A stretch of 64,000 nucleotides of DNA from Poseidonocella sedimentorum (GCF_900116005.1 NZ_FOYI01000001.1:372001-436000); one strand, 5' to 3'. Shown: positions 9,493-20,724, counted from the stretch's first letter. A program made the numbers and translations. The notes: generated from the letters alone by a model not told the origin.

Positions 9493-9493
9493 G

Positions 9494-9513
9494 CGGCCCG
9501 AGACCCCGGGCCG
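9494..9513 (+). terminator. Possible hairpin terminator after nasA
   Basis: CGGCCCG (9494-9500), loop AGACCC, CGGGCCG (9507-9513), starting two bases after the nasA stop. The seven-pair GC stem is strong but no T run follows, so termination, if any, would be weak or Rho-assisted. Confidence 0.35.
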
Positions 9514-9658
9514 GCGCTGTGGCGCGCGCATATCTAGCCCTTGCGAATACGCACTACCCAAACTCTAGCGGGCATCCTATAGTGCCTGTGGATATGTCCC
9601 GGCGGGCCCCATTTTCGGGCCGGGTGCGGGCGATGATCAGAGCGAGGGATATTGACCG

Positions 9659-10132
9659 ATGCGCTGCCCGTTTTGCGGAAACATCGACACACAGGTGAAG
9701 GATTCGCGCCCCGCCGAGGATCACGCCGCCATTCGCCGCCGCCGGTTCTGCCCGGCCTGTGGCGGGCGCTTCACCACCTATGAGCGCGTGCAGTTGCGCG
9801 ACCTCGTGGTGATCAAATCCAACGGCCGCCGCGAGGATTTCGACCGCGACAAGCTGGAGCGCTCGATCCGGATCTCGATGCAGAAACGCCCGGTCGAGCC
9901 GGAGCGGATCGACCAGATGATCTCGGGCATCGTGCGCCGACTGGAGAGCATGGGCGAGACCGATCTCAACTCCAAGATGATCGGCGAGATCGTCATGGAG
10001 AGCCTCGCGCGGATCGACACGGTCGCCTATGTGCGCTTTGCCTCAGTCTACAAGAACTTCCAGGCCGCAGACGATTTTGACAAGTTTGTCAGTGAGTTGC
10101 GCCCGGCGGACAAACCCGAACCAGAGAGTTGA
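9659..10132 (+). CDS. nrdR: Transcriptional repressor NrdR
   Basis: Nucleotide-sensing repressor of ribonucleotide reductase genes, 157 aa. The N-terminal zinc ribbon has CPFC and CPAC pairs with RRRRFC between them, and an ATP-cone domain (about residues 49-139) starts at the [13 protein letters not shown] segment. Length and order match the family exactly. It lies directly before ribD, which starts within its stop codon; the nrdR-ribD pairing is common in proteobacteria. No NrdR-box pair was recognised in the 166 bases upstream. Confidence 0.96.
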   Translation: MRCPFCGNIDTQVKDSRPAEDHAAIRRRRFCPACGGRFTTYERVQLRDLVVIKSNGRREDFDRDKLERSIRISMQKRPVEPERIDQMISGIVRRLESMGETDLNSKMIGEIVMESLARIDTVAYVRFASVYKNFQAADDFDKFVSELRPADKPEPES

Positions 10133-11222
10133 ACGCCGACGCGCGGTTCATGGCGCTGGCCCTGACGCTGGGCCGGCGCTCAGAGGGACGCTGCTGGCCG
10201 AACCCGGCGGTGGGCTGTGTGATCGTGCGCGAAGGGCGGATCGTCGGGCGCGGCTGGACACAGCCGGGCGGGCGGCCCCACGCGGAAGTTGTCGCCCTTG
10301 CCGAGGCCGGGGCGGCGGCGCGCGGCGCGACCGCCTATGTGACGCTGGAGCCCTGTGCCCATCATGGCAAGACGCCGCCCTGTTGCGATGCGCTCATCGC
10401 GGCGGGGCTCGCGCGCGTCGTGGCCGCGACCGGGGACAGCGATCCGCGCGTGGCGGGGCAGGGGTTTGCCCGGCTGGAGGCCGCGGGCATCGCGGTGGAG
10501 CGCGCGGCGGCGCCCGAGGCCGGGGCCGAAGCACATCGCGGGTTTTTCCGGCGCAACGCGGCGGGGCGGCCCTGGCTCACGCTCAAGCTCGCCACCTCGC
10601 TCGACGGGCGCATTGCCACCGCTTCGGGGCACAGCCAGTGGATCACCGGGCCGGAGGCACGGCGGGCGGTGCATGGCCTGCGCGCGCGCCACGATGCGAT
10701 CATGGTCGGCGCGGGCACGGCGCGGCTCGATGATCCGTCGCTGACCGTGCGCGGCCTCGGGATCGCCCATGATCCGGTGCGGATCGTGGTCTCGCGCCGC
10801 GCCGACATCCCGCCGCAGGGGCAGCTTGGGCAAACCGCGCGCGCGGTGCCTGTCTGGATCTGCCATGGCCCCGAGGCCGGCGCGGCGCAGCGCAGCGCAT
10901 GGGAGGAGGCCGGGGCACGGCTGGTGCCCGTGCCGGTGACGCAAGGGCGCGTCGATCCGGCGGCACTGTTGCGCGCGCTTGGGCAGGCGGGGCTCACCTC
11001 GATTTTCTGCGAAGGCGGGGGTACGCTCGCGGCCTCGCTCCTGCAAGCGCGAGTGGTGGACGAGTTCATCGGCTTCACCGGCGGGCTGGCGATCGGCGCC
11101 GAGGGGCGCCCCGCGATCGGCGCGCTCGGGCTTGCGGACCTCACCGAGGCCACGCGGTTTCGCCTCATGGAAAGCCGCGCGCTCGGCGGCGACGTGATGC
11201 ACCGCTGGCGCGCCGAGGACGG

Positions 11223-11226
<4 letters not shown>
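10129..11226 (+). CDS. ribD: Riboflavin biosynthesis deaminase/reductase
   Basis: Bifunctional enzyme of 365 aa carrying out the second and third steps of riboflavin synthesis. The deaminase half shows the zinc site PHAEV and [12 protein letters not shown]. The reductase half starts near residue 145 ([14 protein letters not shown]) and contains the NADPH-site segment [17 protein letters not shown] start at 10129 overlapping the nrdR stop is accepted because the family needs the residues before [14 protein letters not shown] 10150 is the alternative. Its stop interlocks with the stop of the convergent kpsC gene in a shared CTAG. Confidence 0.95.
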
Positions 11227-13241
<2,015 letters not shown>

Positions 13242-13247
13242 GGGCGC

Positions 13248-14411
13248 CTAGTTGCCCAGCGTGCTCGCCGCGTCCCCGACCGACCCGACGGAGCCGAGCG
13301 AGCCCGTGAGCGCCGCGATGACCTTCTGCCACTGCACATAGGGCGCTTCGGTGACGTAGAGCGTGTCCCCGTCGCGGATCATGAACTCGCTGGCGGCGAA
13401 CATGCCGTTGGGCTGGGTCAGGTCGAGCAGGTAGATGATGCGCTGGTGGCCCTGCAGATCGGGGCGCCCGGTGAGGCGGCGCGAGATGACCTCGTGCTCG
13501 CTGCGCAGGATGAAGACCCCGCGCGGATCGGCGGTGTTGGATTGCAGCCCGCCGACCTGCGCCAGCGCTTCGATGACGGTCAGATCGTTGCTCTCGAACG
13601 GCACGCGCCGCTGCGCGCCCGTGGCCCCGAGGGCGACATAGCTGCGCGCGTCTTCCTCCACGAGAATCCGGTCGCCGCCGCGCAGCGCGATGTCGTAGTT
13701 CGGGTTGCGATAGAGATCCTGAAACCAGATGCGCCCCTGCTGGCCGCCGCGAATGACCACGACCTGCGCCACGTCGGGCTCCAGCGTGATGCCGCCCGCC
13801 TGGGCGAGCATGGCGCCGAGCGTGCGGGTGGGGCGTTCGATCGGGTAGACCCCTTGCGCGCCCACCGCGCCCACGAGCGAGACCGTCGCCCCATCGCCCG
13901 CGAGGCGGCGCACCTCGACCTGCGGATCGGGGGTGGCTTCGCTGAGCTTGTTGGTGATGATGCGGCGGATGGCTTCGGGAGTGTTGCCGGCGGCAAGGAT
14001 GCGCCCCGCGTAGGGAACGAAGATGTAACCCGCGCCATCGACCTGAAGCTCTTCCAGCGCGGCGGCATTGGCGCCCTGATTGACCAGCAGCCCGTCCTCG
14101 ACGTTTTCCCAGATCGTCAGGCCCAGAACGTCGCCGGGCTGGATCGTGTCGCTGCCGCCGATGGGGGCGTTGACGAAGCTTTGCGAGAAGCCGAGCGCGG
14201 AGGAGGTGCGCGTTGCGCGCGCGACCGTATCGGTCACCTGGACGACGAAAGCATCGCCTTCCTGCTGGACCGATCCGGAGAAGATTTCGTTGCGCGTGGG
14301 CCCGGAGCGGGGCAGGCCGCAGGCCGCGACGAGCGAGACCACGGCCATGATCGACAGGGCCGTCTTCAGCCGCAATTTCACCAATGTCACCTGTACCGCT
14401 CCCCCGGGCAT
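13248..14411 (-). CDS. Wza/KpsD-like polysaccharide export lipoprotein
   Basis: A 387-aa outer-membrane polysaccharide export protein. The N-terminus is a lipoprotein signal ending in the lipobox LVAAC (Cys about residue 31 from this start). It is followed by the Poly_export domain (GDVLGLTIWENVEDG) and SLBB-type beta-grasp repeats (VSLVGAVGAQGVYPIERP; RILVEEDARSYVALGATGAQ). Internal GTG codons at residues 8 and 11 are possible alternative starts and would still leave a full signal. It lies between kpsC and kpsS and probably forms the outer-membrane exit for the capsule. Confidence 0.88.
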   Translation of the reverse strand: MPGGAVQVTLVKLRLKTALSIMAVVSLVAACGLPRSGPTRNEIFSGSVQQEGDAFVVQVTDTVARATRTSSALGFSQSFVNAPIGGSDTIQPGDVLGLTIWENVEDGLLVNQGANAAALEELQVDGAGYIFVPYAGRILAAGNTPEAIRRIITNKLSEATPDPQVEVRRLAGDGATVSLVGAVGAQGVYPIERPTRTLGAMLAQAGGITLEPDVAQVVVIRGGQQGRIWFQDLYRNPNYDIALRGGDRILVEEDARSYVALGATGAQRRVPFESNDLTVIEALAQVGGLQSNTADPRGVFILRSEHEVISRRLTGRPDLQGHQRIIYLLDLTQPNGMFAASEFMIRDGDTLYVTEAPYVQWQKVIAALTGSLGSVGSVGDAASTLGN

Positions 14412-14435
14412 GTCTCTTCTTGCTTTTCGCGCAGT

Positions 14436-15779
14436 TTAACCAAGTTGCCGGTCGCTGGGAACAGTTGTTTGCGCGCGCATATCGGCCGGGCGGGCCAGCG
14501 CGCCGGAGCCGGTTTCGGCGGCGATGAGGTCCACCAGCCGGCGCAGCAGCCGCCGCCGCCCGGCGCGGCTGTAGAACCCGCCGGGGATCTGGCTCGTGGC
14601 CAGAAGATGTTCGCGGAAGGCGAGGTAGGCGTCGCGGTCCGGCGGCATCGGGTTGGCGAAGAAATCGGCGAGCGGCTGGCGGCTGGTGAAGGCGGGGGAA
14701 TCGTAGATCGCGGCGCCGAACAGCTTGAGCGGCTTGCCGCGCCAGAGCACCTGCTGCCCGGCGGTGGAATTGACCGTGACTGCGCTGGAGGCCTCGTCGA
14801 GCAAGGCCGCGAGCTTGCCGCCGGGGAGGTAGTGGACGCGCGCCGAGAGTCCCGCCGCGCGGGCCGCCGCCCGGATCGTCTCGGCCAGCGGCGCGCGCCC
14901 GTCTTCGAGCGGATGGGCCTTGAAGACGAGGTGGTGATGCGGGGGGGCGCCTTCGGCGAAGCCGCGGATCACGATCTCGATGAATTCGGTCATGCTGCGC
15001 AATGATGAGTGGGCGCGGAAGGCGCTGTCGTGTTCGAGCTGGAGCAGCGCGACGTGATAGGGGTTGGGGGCGCGCCGGATGCGGCGCGTGGCCCGGCGCC
15101 GGCGCGCGGCGGTGAGCGGGAGGGTCAGCAGGCGGCGCAGGTAGAGCGCGAATTCGGCGCGGATCGGCAGATCGCGGTGCGGGCGGTAGCGCGGGTAGGC
15201 GGCCCCGAGGCACATCACGATGCCGTTGTAGAGCGCGCCGTAGAAGATGTGCTGGCGCAGATCGCCCCAGTGAGCAGGGGGCGGAACGCCCAGATGCGAG
15301 GCATGCGGAATGCCCGGAGGCGCGGCGTGCGGATCGTCGGACAGGCGGCCCTCGGGCGGAGGGTCGAAGGCGATGCCCCGCGAGGCGGAGTTGCCGTTGG
15401 TGCCGCCGCGCTCATAGGTGATCCAGAAGGGGCGCAGGTAGCCCTCTTCGAGCAGGTGGGTGCGCAAGCCGCGCGCCCGGGCGCGCTGGATCGCGCGGGC
15501 ATGCAGCGCGCGCGCCTCGCCGTAGAGCACGATGTCGGTCACGCCGAGTTCGGTGATGAGCGCATCCAGCCGGGCGGGCCAGTCCTCGGGGGCGCCGCGA
15601 TAGGCGATGTAGCTTTGGCGGTCCGGCCAGAAGACCCGGTCGCCCGCGTTGAAGCCGACCCGCCAGACAGCCGCGCCAGAGGCCCGCAGCAGCCGGCCAA
15701 GCTGATGGAAAAACGGCCCGTGCGGCCCTTGCAGAAAGAGATAGACCCGCTCCGGGGGGGGCTCATCAACACGCATCAT
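14436..15779 (-). CDS. kpsS: Capsule polysaccharide export/synthesis protein KpsS
   Basis: About 447 aa, KpsS family. Hallmarks are LFLQGPHGPFFHQLGRLL at the start, LLEEGYLRPFWITYE, LVFKAHPLEDG and the NSTAGQQVLWRGKPLKLFG segment. KpsS adds the first Kdo to lyso-phosphatidylglycerol, before KpsC extends it. The frame is open to 15869, but the family begins with the LFLQGPHGPF strand; ATG 15779 with GGGCAGG upstream is chosen, and ATG 15776 and 15785 are close alternatives. It is the first gene of the kps group, divergent from ribE over 138 bases. Confidence 0.88.
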   Translation of the reverse strand: MMRVDEPPPERVYLFLQGPHGPFFHQLGRLLRASGAAVWRVGFNAGDRVFWPDRQSYIAYRGAPEDWPARLDALITELGVTDIVLYGEARALHARAIQRARARGLRTHLLEEGYLRPFWITYERGGTNGNSASRGIAFDPPPEGRLSDDPHAAPPGIPHASHLGVPPPAHWGDLRQHIFYGALYNGIVMCLGAAYPRYRPHRDLPIRAEFALYLRRLLTLPLTAARRRRATRRIRRAPNPYHVALLQLEHDSAFRAHSSLRSMTEFIEIVIRGFAEGAPPHHHLVFKAHPLEDGRAPLAETIRAAARAAGLSARVHYLPGGKLAALLDEASSAVTVNSTAGQQVLWRGKPLKLFGAAIYDSPAFTSRQPLADFFANPMPPDRDAYLAFREHLLATSQIPGGFYSRAGRRRLLRRLVDLIAAETGSGALARPADMRAQTTVPSDRQLG

Positions 15780-15917
15780 TGCCATCCTGCCCAAACGCGG
15801 GGCCGACCGGGCCCCGGGCGCGCCGAGACTAGCCCGGCGCGGGCCCTGCGCACAAGCGGGGCTTGCCACCGCGGGGGCGAAAAGCTAGGCCGAAGACACG
15901 ATCAGAAAGGCGCGCAC

Positions 15918-16505
15918 ATGTTCACAGGCATCATCACCGATATCGGCGAAATCCGGCAGCTGGAGCCCCGGGGCGATCTCCGGGCGCGGATCGGCTGCGG
16001 CTATGACATGAGCGGCGTCGACATGGGCGCCTCGATCGCCTGCGAGGGGGTGTGCCTCACGGTGGTGGCCAAGGGGGCCGACTGGTTCGATGTGGACATC
16101 AGCGCCGAGACGCTGTCGAAGACGACGCTCGGCGGCTGGACCGAAGGGCGCCGGGTCAATCTCGAACGCGCGCTGCGGCTCGGGGACGAGCTCGGCGGGC
16201 ACATCGTCTCGGGCCATGTGGACGGGGTGGCCGAGCTCATCGGCATGACGGATGAGGGCGACAGCACCCGGCTGAGCTTTCGCGCGCCGCCCGAGCTTGC
16301 GCGGTTCATCGCGCCCAAGGGCTCCGTCGCGCTCAACGGCACTTCGCTGACCGTGAACGAGGTCGAGGGCGAGACCTTCGGGATCAATGTCATCCCGCAC
16401 ACGCAGGAGGTCACGACCTGGGGCGATGTGGCGGTGGGCGACCGGATCAACCTTGAGATCGACACGCTCGCCCGCTACGTGGCGCGGCTCGCCGAGGCGA
16501 GCTGA
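15918..16505 (+). CDS. ribE: Riboflavin synthase, alpha chain
   Basis: A 195-aa enzyme dismutating two molecules of dimethyl-ribityllumazine into riboflavin. It has two lumazine-binding repeats: the first starts MFTGIITDIGEI, and the second starts near residue 98 with HIVSGHVDGVAEL. The conserved SLTVNEV segment is present. Length and start are typical for the family. It would normally follow ribD closely; here 4.7 kb of oppositely oriented capsule genes lie between them, so it needs its own promoter in 15780-15917. No FMN riboswitch was recognised there. Confidence 0.96.
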   Translation: MFTGIITDIGEIRQLEPRGDLRARIGCGYDMSGVDMGASIACEGVCLTVVAKGADWFDVDISAETLSKTTLGGWTEGRRVNLERALRLGDELGGHIVSGHVDGVAELIGMTDEGDSTRLSFRAPPELARFIAPKGSVALNGTSLTVNEVEGETFGINVIPHTQEVTTWGDVAVGDRINLEIDTLARYVARLAEAS

Positions 16506-16506
16506 C

Positions 16507-16542
16507 CCCGCCGACGGACCCGCCGACGGACCCGCCGACGGA
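16507..16542 (+). repeat. 12-bp tandem repeat, three copies
   Basis: The unit CCCGCCGACGGA occurs three times without a mismatch, starting one base after the ribE stop codon. It is non-coding and lies between the 3' ends of ribE and cvpA. A simple slippage-type repeat whose copy number may vary between strains. Confidence 0.85.
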
Positions 16543-16574
16543 TGGCGCCTACGTGCCCGGCGCCAGTCCCGGCC

Positions 16575-17132
16575 TCAGACCTCGCCGCAGGCGCCCATGA
16601 GCTGCTCGTATTGCGTGGTGACCCAGCCGAGCGCCTGTTCGGGATTGCGCGCCTCGATCGTCTCGATCAGGCTGTCGAAGATCGCCGCCGAGCGGCTATT
16701 GTCGACCATCGGCATGGCATTGGCCGCGACCAGCGTATTGTAGACGAAAAACGCCACCGCCACGAGCAGCACCCCGCGAAAGACGCCGAAGAGGAAGCCG
16801 AGCCCCTGGTCCACCCCGTCGAGCGCCGTGCGCTGCACCGCCGAGGAGAGCAGCGGCGTGAAGATCGAAACCACGACGAGCGCGATGGTGAAGACGATGG
16901 CAAAGGCCGCGATGATCCCCAGCTCACAGCTGTCGGCGAGATACTCGCCCAGCACCGGGATCTCCTTGACCAGCGGCTGGAGCCTGTCGGCAAAGACAAA
17001 GGCCATCACCGCTGCGACCACCCAGCCCGCGATCGCCATGACCTCACGCACGAGCCCGCGCGAATAGGCCAGCAGCGCCGAGAGTACGATGATCACGGCC
17101 ACCGCGCCGTCAATGAGAGTAAAGCCGTCCAT
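16575..17132 (-). CDS. cvpA: CvpA family membrane protein
   Basis: A 185-aa inner-membrane protein of the colicin V production family. Four hydrophobic segments are visible (about residues 5-22, 28-47, 70-92 and 108-130). The N-terminal DGAVAVIIVLSALLAYSRGLVREV is the family signature, and the Gly-rich DGVDQGLGFLFGVFRGVL helix precedes the last segment. In enterobacteria cvpA affects colicin V secretion and envelope homeostasis; the molecular function is not settled. Here it follows radA, as in many Rhodobacterales. Confidence 0.9.
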   Translation of the reverse strand: MDGFTLIDGAVAVIIVLSALLAYSRGLVREVMAIAGWVVAAVMAFVFADRLQPLVKEIPVLGEYLADSCELGIIAAFAIVFTIALVVVSIFTPLLSSAVQRTALDGVDQGLGFLFGVFRGVLLVAVAFFVYNTLVAANAMPMVDNSRSAAIFDSLIETIEARNPEQALGWVTTQYEQLMGACGEV

Positions 17133-17155
17133 GCCGTCGTCCTTCCAAAAAGCGC

Positions 17156-18523
17156 TTAACCCGCGCCGAACATCTCACCCACGAAGCCGGCCAGGTCGGT
17201 CACGCGATTGAGCGCGAGCCCCGAGCCGTCGCCGGCTTTTCCCCCCGCCGGGAGGATCGCGGATGTGAAACCAAGTTTCTTGGCTTCTTTCAACCGGTTT
17301 TCCGCCTGTGTCACCGGGCGAAGCGCCCCCGAGAGGCTGATTTCGCCGAAGATCACCGCGCCGTCGGGCAATGCGCTGTCTTCGCGAGCGCTCAGAAGGG
17401 CGGCGGCCACGGCCAGATCGGCGGCCGGTTCGGTCACTTTCATGCCGCCCGCCACGTTGAGATAGACATCCAGCCCGGCGTAGGGGATGCCGCAACGCGC
17501 CTCCAGCACGGCGAGGATCATCGACAGCCGGCCGCTGTCCCAGCCGACCACCGCGCGACGGGCCTGTGCGTGAGGCGAGGGCGAGACGAGCGCCTGAAAC
17601 TCCACGAGGAGCGGGCGCGTCCCCTCGACCCCGGCGAAGACGGCCGAGCCCGGCGCGGGCGTGCCGCGTTCCGACAGGAAGAGGGCGGAGGGGTTGCGCA
17701 CCTCGGCCAGCCCGCGCCCGGTCATCTCGAAGACGCCGATCTCGTCGGCGGGGCCGAACCGGTTCTTGACCGCGCGCAGGATGCGGAACGGGTGGCCGCG
17801 CTCGCCCTCGAAGTAGAGCACCGTGTCGACCATGTGCTCGACCACGCGCGGCCCGGCGATCTGGCCCTCCTTGGTCACGTGGCCGACGAGGATGATCGCG
17901 ACGCCCCGGGTCTTGGCGAAGCGCGTGAGCTCATGGGCGGCGGCGCGGACCTGGCTGACCGAGCCGGGCGCGGCGCCGACCTGATCGGACCACATGGTCT
18001 GGATCGAATCGATGATCGCAAGCTGCGGGCGCTCGGCCTCCAGTGTGGTGAGGATATCGCGCAGGTTGGTCTCGGCGGCGAGCTGGACGGGCGATTCTGT
18101 GAGCCCCAGCCGCTGGGCGCGCATCCGAACCTGTTCGGCCGCCTCCTCGCCCGAGATGTAGAGCGTCTTGAGCCCGCCGCGGGCGAACCGCGCGGCGGCC
18201 TGTAGCAGCAGCGTCGATTTCCCGATCCCGGGATCGCCGCCCAGAAGGATCGCGCTCGCGGGCACGAGCCCGCCGCCGAGCACTCGGTCGAGCTCCTCGA
18301 CCCCCGCTTGGGTCCGCTTGGGCGGGTCCTCGCGGGTGTCGAGCCCGCTGAGCGTGATCGTCCGGCCCTTCACGGCGCTCAATGCGTGGCCTGATGGCCC
18401 CGCGCTGAGCGGGGTTTCCTCGTGGATCGTGTTCCACGCGCCGCAGCTTTCGCAGCGCCCCGCCCATTTGGACGTGGTCGCGCCGCAGTCGGCGCAGGCA
18501 AAGGAGGGGGCGGATTTGGCCAT
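17156..18523 (-). CDS. radA: DNA repair protein RadA/Sms
   Basis: A 455-aa RecA-like helicase that promotes branch migration during recombination. An N-terminal C4 zinc finger (CADCG and CESCG) is followed by the ATPase core with Walker A GGDPGIGKSTLLLQ, the RadA-specific KNRFG motif near residue 255, and a C-terminal Lon-protease-like domain (about 270-455) with NVAGGMKVTEPAADLAVAAALL. Length and domain order are standard. It lies upstream of cvpA with a 23-base gap. Confidence 0.96.
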   Translation of the reverse strand: MAKSAPSFACADCGATTSKWAGRCESCGAWNTIHEETPLSAGPSGHALSAVKGRTITLSGLDTREDPPKRTQAGVEELDRVLGGGLVPASAILLGGDPGIGKSTLLLQAAARFARGGLKTLYISGEEAAEQVRMRAQRLGLTESPVQLAAETNLRDILTTLEAERPQLAIIDSIQTMWSDQVGAAPGSVSQVRAAAHELTRFAKTRGVAIILVGHVTKEGQIAGPRVVEHMVDTVLYFEGERGHPFRILRAVKNRFGPADEIGVFEMTGRGLAEVRNPSALFLSERGTPAPGSAVFAGVEGTRPLLVEFQALVSPSPHAQARRAVVGWDSGRLSMILAVLEARCGIPYAGLDVYLNVAGGMKVTEPAADLAVAAALLSAREDSALPDGAVIFGEISLSGALRPVTQAENRLKEAKKLGFTSAILPAGGKAGDGSGLALNRVTDLAGFVGEMFGAG

Positions 18524-18672
18524 GGGATCGCTCTAGTTCATTTCGCGGCGGGGGGGAACGGCTCGGAGGATTGCGTCCGTCCCGAGGGTGGGCGTGGCGC
18601 AGCGATAGGAGCCTCTTGGTTTATCGTGCCATGACATTCCGACGATGAAATCTCTGGAGAGGTTGCAATGCG

Positions 18673-18689
18673 CCCGCCCTGAGGGCGGG
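18673..18689 (-). terminator. Possible terminator hairpin after the pqiA-like gene
   Basis: CCCGCCC, a three-base loop, GGGCGGG: a perfect seven-pair GC hairpin between the stop of the pqiA-like gene and the start of radA. No T run follows on either strand, so the assignment is tentative. Confidence 0.3.
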
Positions 18690-18741
18690 ACAGGCGCGGT
18701 CCGGGGCTGGTCGCCCCGAACCATCTGATCGGTCCTCGCGC

Positions 18742-19197
18742 TCACTTGAACACCTTCGGCGTCAGGTGGCTGATCGCGAGGGAGGCCAGCACGCAGGCGG
18801 TGAAGAGATAGAGCCCCCAGCCGGTCTCCAGCCGCCCAATCCCGGTGCCCTTCACCAGCGTGACGTAGATCGCGATGAGGAAGATGTCGGCCATGGCGAG
18901 CCGCCCGAAGACATGCACAGCGGGCAGGACCCGGCGGGTGGCGATGCCGCCGTGGAGGGCGGCGAGGGCGAGGGTCTTGAGCATCGGTGCCGCCATGGCG
19001 AAGACGGCGACGACGGCGGCGAGGAAAAGGTCGGTCTCGCGTAGCGACGCAAGGCCCGAGAGGACCGAAATCTCGCGCAGGCCAAAGAGCGGCAACAGCC
19101 CCGCCCGCAGCAGCGGCGCGCCCCATGAGATGGGAAAAAGCACGAGCAGCGCGAGGTTGCCCCAGATCAAGAGGCGCCGTGTCACCGCGCGGCTCAT
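18742..19197 (-). CDS. PqiA-family membrane protein
   Basis: A 151-aa paraquat-inducible protein A-like protein with four hydrophobic segments, corresponding to one PqiA module. It shows the family pattern of a helix, the GLREISVLSGL loop, PMLKTLALAALHG and a final helix containing WGLYLFTACVLASL. The zinc-ribbon cysteines of full PqiA are absent. The start overlaps the mlaF stop by four bases, so it is coupled to the lipid-transport ABC genes and is likely part of the same membrane complex or pathway. Confidence 0.8.
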   Translation of the reverse strand: MSRAVTRRLLIWGNLALLVLFPISWGAPLLRAGLLPLFGLREISVLSGLASLRETDLFLAAVVAVFAMAAPMLKTLALAALHGGIATRRVLPAVHVFGRLAMADIFLIAIYVTLVKGTGIGRLETGWGLYLFTACVLASLAISHLTPKVFK

Positions 19198-19928
19198 GGC
19201 AGCAGCTCGGCGCGGCCGTGGATGAACTGGTCGACGTAAGGATCGCCGCTCCGGTCGATCCCCGCGGCCGGCCCCTCCCAGCGGATCACCCCGTCGTGCA
19301 GCATCGCCACACGGTCGGCGATGCTGCGCACCGAGCTCATGTCATGGGTGATGGTGATCGCGGTCGCGCCCATGTCCGAGACGATCTCGCGGATCAGGGT
19401 GTTGATCACGCCGGCCATGATCGGATCGAGCCCGGTGGTGGGCTCATCGAAGAAGATGATCTCGGGGTCGGCGGCGATGGCGCGGGCAAGCCCGGCGCGC
19501 TTTTGCATGCCCCCCGAAAGCTCGGCGGGAAAACGGTCAGCGACCTCCGGCCCGAGCCCGACGCGGCCCAGCTTCTCGACCGCGACCTGCCGCGCCGCGC
19601 GGCGCGTGAGCCGGCCGGGCCCGCGCAGGAGCCGGAAGGCCACGTTCTGCCAGACGGGCAGGGAATCGAACAGCGCGGCGCCCTGAAACAGCATCCCGAA
19701 GCGCGAGAAAAGCGCCTCGCGGTGCCGCGGCCCGAGGGGCTCGCCGGCGATGGAAATCCGGCCCGCGTCCGGCTCCACCAGCCCAAGGATGCATTTGAGC
19801 AGCACCGATTTGCCCGTCCCCGACCCGCCGATGACCACCAGCGATTGCCCCCGGGCCACGCGAAGATCCACGCCGCGCAGAACCGGCGTCTCGCCGAAGG
19901 TTTTGCAGAGCCCCTCAATCGCGATCAT
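19194..19928 (-). CDS. mlaF: MlaF-type lipid-transport ATPase
   Basis: A 244-aa ABC ATPase of the Mla/Ttg2/MCE-associated type. Motifs are Walker A VIGGSGTGKSVLLK, signature LSGGMQKRAGLARA, Walker B IIFFDEPTTGLDPIM and the H-loop in ITHDMSSV. The GMQKR signature and TTGLDPIM are typical for MlaF-like proteins. It overlaps the mlaE-type permease upstream and the pqiA-like gene downstream by four bases each. Together they would move phospholipid or another hydrophobic compound between the membranes. Confidence 0.9.
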   Translation of the reverse strand: MIAIEGLCKTFGETPVLRGVDLRVARGQSLVVIGGSGTGKSVLLKCILGLVEPDAGRISIAGEPLGPRHREALFSRFGMLFQGAALFDSLPVWQNVAFRLLRGPGRLTRRAARQVAVEKLGRVGLGPEVADRFPAELSGGMQKRAGLARAIAADPEIIFFDEPTTGLDPIMAGVINTLIREIVSDMGATAITITHDMSSVRSIADRVAMLHDGVIRWEGPAAGIDRSGDPYVDQFIHGRAELLP

Positions 19929-20719
19929 ACCGAGAAGAAGACCCCCGTGAGCAGGAAGTTGGCCGCGAGGATCATCACCGCCGCCGCCTCGACCGCCGCC
20001 TTGGTCGCCCGGCCAACGCCTTGGGCGCCCCGGCCCGAGGTCATGCCGAAATAACAGCCCGAGAGCGCGGCGATCCCGCCGAAGACCGCGCCCTTGGCGA
20101 GCGAGCTCCAGACGTCATGCGCCTCGATGAAATCCACGGTGTTGGCAAGGTAGGTGGCGGAGTTGAACCCCAGTGTCTGGGTGGCCACAAGCCAGCCGCC
20201 CATTACCCCGATCACATCGCCAAGCCCGGTCAGCAGCGGCACGGTCACGAGCCCGGCGAGCACCCGGGGGGCGACGAGGTATTTCATCGGGTTGGTCGCG
20301 AGCGTCACCAGCGCGTCGATCTGTTCGGTGACGCGCATGGTGGCGATTTCGGCGGCGATGGAGGAGGTCACGCGCGCGGCGATCATGAGGCCGACGAGGA
20401 CGGGCCCAAGCTCGCGCACCATGCCGATGGCCACGATCTGCGGCACCACCGCTTCGGCGTTGAACCGCGCGCCGCCGGCGTAGATCTGGAGCGCGAGGGC
20501 GCCGCCGGTGAAGACCGCCGTGAGGCCGACGACGGGCAGCGAGAGCCAGCCGATGGTGAAGAGCGCCGCGAGTGCTTCGCGCGGGTAGAGCGGCGGGCGC
20601 AGGATGTGGCTCAGCGCCTCGGCGGAGAAGATCGCGAAGCGCCCGGTCGCCGCGAGCCCGCCCAGCACCCCCCGGCCGAGCGCCGCGACGGGCGCTGCCA
20701 CGGCGGCGATGGCGCGCAA
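19925..20719 (-). CDS. mlaE: MlaE-type lipid-transport permease
   Basis: A 264-aa MlaE/YrbE permease. Recognisable segments are the FTGGALALQIYAGGARF helix, the VGLMIAARVTSSIAAEIATM segment with the conserved glutamate that contacts the ATPase, and the C-terminal GCYFGMTSGRGAQGVGRATKAAV. About five membrane segments. It lies six bases downstream of alr and overlaps mlaF. No MCE-domain binding protein (MlaD) or periplasmic carrier (MlaC) is encoded next to it. Confidence 0.9.
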   Translation of the reverse strand: MRAIAAVAAPVAALGRGVLGGLAATGRFAIFSAEALSHILRPPLYPREALAALFTIGWLSLPVVGLTAVFTGGALALQIYAGGARFNAEAVVPQIVAIGMVRELGPVLVGLMIAARVTSSIAAEIATMRVTEQIDALVTLATNPMKYLVAPRVLAGLVTVPLLTGLGDVIGVMGGWLVATQTLGFNSATYLANTVDFIEAHDVWSSLAKGAVFGGIAALSGCYFGMTSGRGAQGVGRATKAAVEAAAVMILAANFLLTGVFFSV

Positions 20720-20724
20720 GGGGC

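Noticed and set aside
15870-15917. Possible FMN riboswitch before ribE
   Set aside because: The space is short and the conserved RFN-element blocks are not present.
18554-18580. GGAAC element resembling an EcfG -35 on the plus strand
   Set aside because: No CGTT at 16 or 17 bases and no plus-strand gene downstream.
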